Below, piece after piece: positions 63,810 through 64,000 of a DNA stretch of 64,000 nucleotides. Position numbers and translations under genes: made by a program. The notes below the pieces were generated by a model. That model was not told where the DNA came from. It saw only the letters and a list, made by a program, of their open reading frames with translations, and made no database searches. Position 1 is the stretch's first letter. The number at the start of each line of letters is the position of its first letter. The DNA is from Gallionellaceae bacterium. Lineage in GTDB: Bacteria > Pseudomonadota > Gammaproteobacteria > Burkholderiales > Gallionellaceae. The stretch covers positions 103,877-167,876 of the forward strand of contig JAVBYO010000002.1 in assembly GCA_030823955.1 (NCBI GenBank), read 5' to 3'.

Positions 63810-63841
63810 ACTCAGCCGACAGTTTTGGCTATCGGCTGAGT
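63810..63841. terminator. Hairpin between fliC and flaG
   Basis: A 10-bp perfect stem (actcagccga / tcggctgagt) with a 12-base loop lies 22 bases after the flagellin stop on the - strand. No T-tract follows; it probably ends or stabilises the abundant flagellin message. Confidence 0.6.
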
Positions 63842-63862
63842 CATCATGCTACCAAGTCAGCC

Positions 63863-64000
63863 TTAACGCAACAGGGTCAGTACGGTGTTGGGCGATTGGT
63901 TCGCTTGCGCCAACATTGCGGTACCGGCTTGTTGCAGGATCTGGGCGCGTGTCAACGATGCGGTTTCCGCAGCGAAGTCAGTGTCCATGATACGGCTGCG
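63863..64000 (-). CDS. fliC: Flagellin, C-terminal end (cut by window edge)
   Basis: The last 45 codons of a flagellin: [20 protein letters not shown] followed by [19 protein letters not shown] and TLLR. This is the conserved D0 helix that packs inside the filament core and binds FliS. The rest lies beyond the right edge. Its closeness to the modification genes makes it their likely substrate. Confidence 0.95.
   Translation of the reverse strand, partial: RSRIMDTDFAAETASLTRAQILQQAGTAMLAQANQSPNTVLTLLR

Noticed and set aside
1..64000. CRISPR arrays, prophage, insertion sequences, tRNA or rRNA genes
   Set aside because: No regularly spaced direct repeats, no transposase, integrase or phage structural proteins, and no cloverleaf or rRNA-like sequence was recognised by reading.

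Overview
The window looks like a chromosomal segment of a flagellated, type IV pilus-bearing Gram-negative betaproteobacterium. A Gallionellaceae or other Nitrosomonadales affiliation fits the gene order and protein character, but this is inference only because no search was run. Base composition is fairly GC-rich. Genes are dense and mostly housekeeping, in operons with 1-4 base stop/start overlaps. I saw no tRNA or rRNA gene, CRISPR array, prophage or insertion sequence.

Left part (1-22.9 kb, all + strand except one gene): the 3' part of pilQ, a fused aroK-aroB, a dGTPase-like gene, gltB-gltD, hemE, priA, a membrane monoheme cytochrome c, a small Rossmann protein with a GlcD/D2HGDH-type FAD enzyme, ychF, an HDOD gene (- strand), the RNA helicase gene rhlE, a DUF1415 gene, an srkA-like kinase and a ychJ-like gene. 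Upstream of priA, three DnaA-box 9-mers are packed into 37 bp as a perfect inverted repeat with one box in its loop.

Middle (23-46.5 kb): two membrane diguanylate cyclases, then a di-heme MauG/CCP-like cytochrome paired with a PqiA-domain membrane protein. Next comes a complete carbon-phosphorus lyase operon in the order phnF-D-C-E-G-H-I-J-K-L-M-N-P, ending in a translationally overlapping DMT-family transporter. PhnF would sense and repress, PhnDCE import phosphonate, PhnGHIJKL with PhnM cleave the C-P bond, and PhnP and PhnN process the ribosyl phosphate products. Facing it on the - strand is a set of small stress or metabolite-type genes (ArsR regulator, four SRPBCC proteins, PhnB-like VOC, GNAT, DHFR-like) with a clear ArsR-type operator and a remnant of a further SRPBCC gene.

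Right part (46.5-64 kb): translation termination and rescue genes (prfC, an S4-domain protein, arfB), yaeQ, a 1213-residue Cache-PAS-GAF-PAS-GGDEF-EAL protein, a 38-codon remnant of purU, and a flagellar cluster on the - strand. Read in transcription order the cluster is fliC (cut by the window edge), flaG, fliD, fliS, fliT, fliK, fhlB, ycgR, then a PRMT-like methyltransferase, a TPR/OGT-like glycosyltransferase and the flagellin lysine methylase fliB. The last three abut or overlap and look like a protein-modification cassette, plausibly acting on flagellin; this is the most interesting candidate system in the window.

Dispersed palindromic intergenic repeats of three kinds punctuate gene ends (10.6, 20.8, 22.5, 26.8, 48.5 and 49.0 kb).
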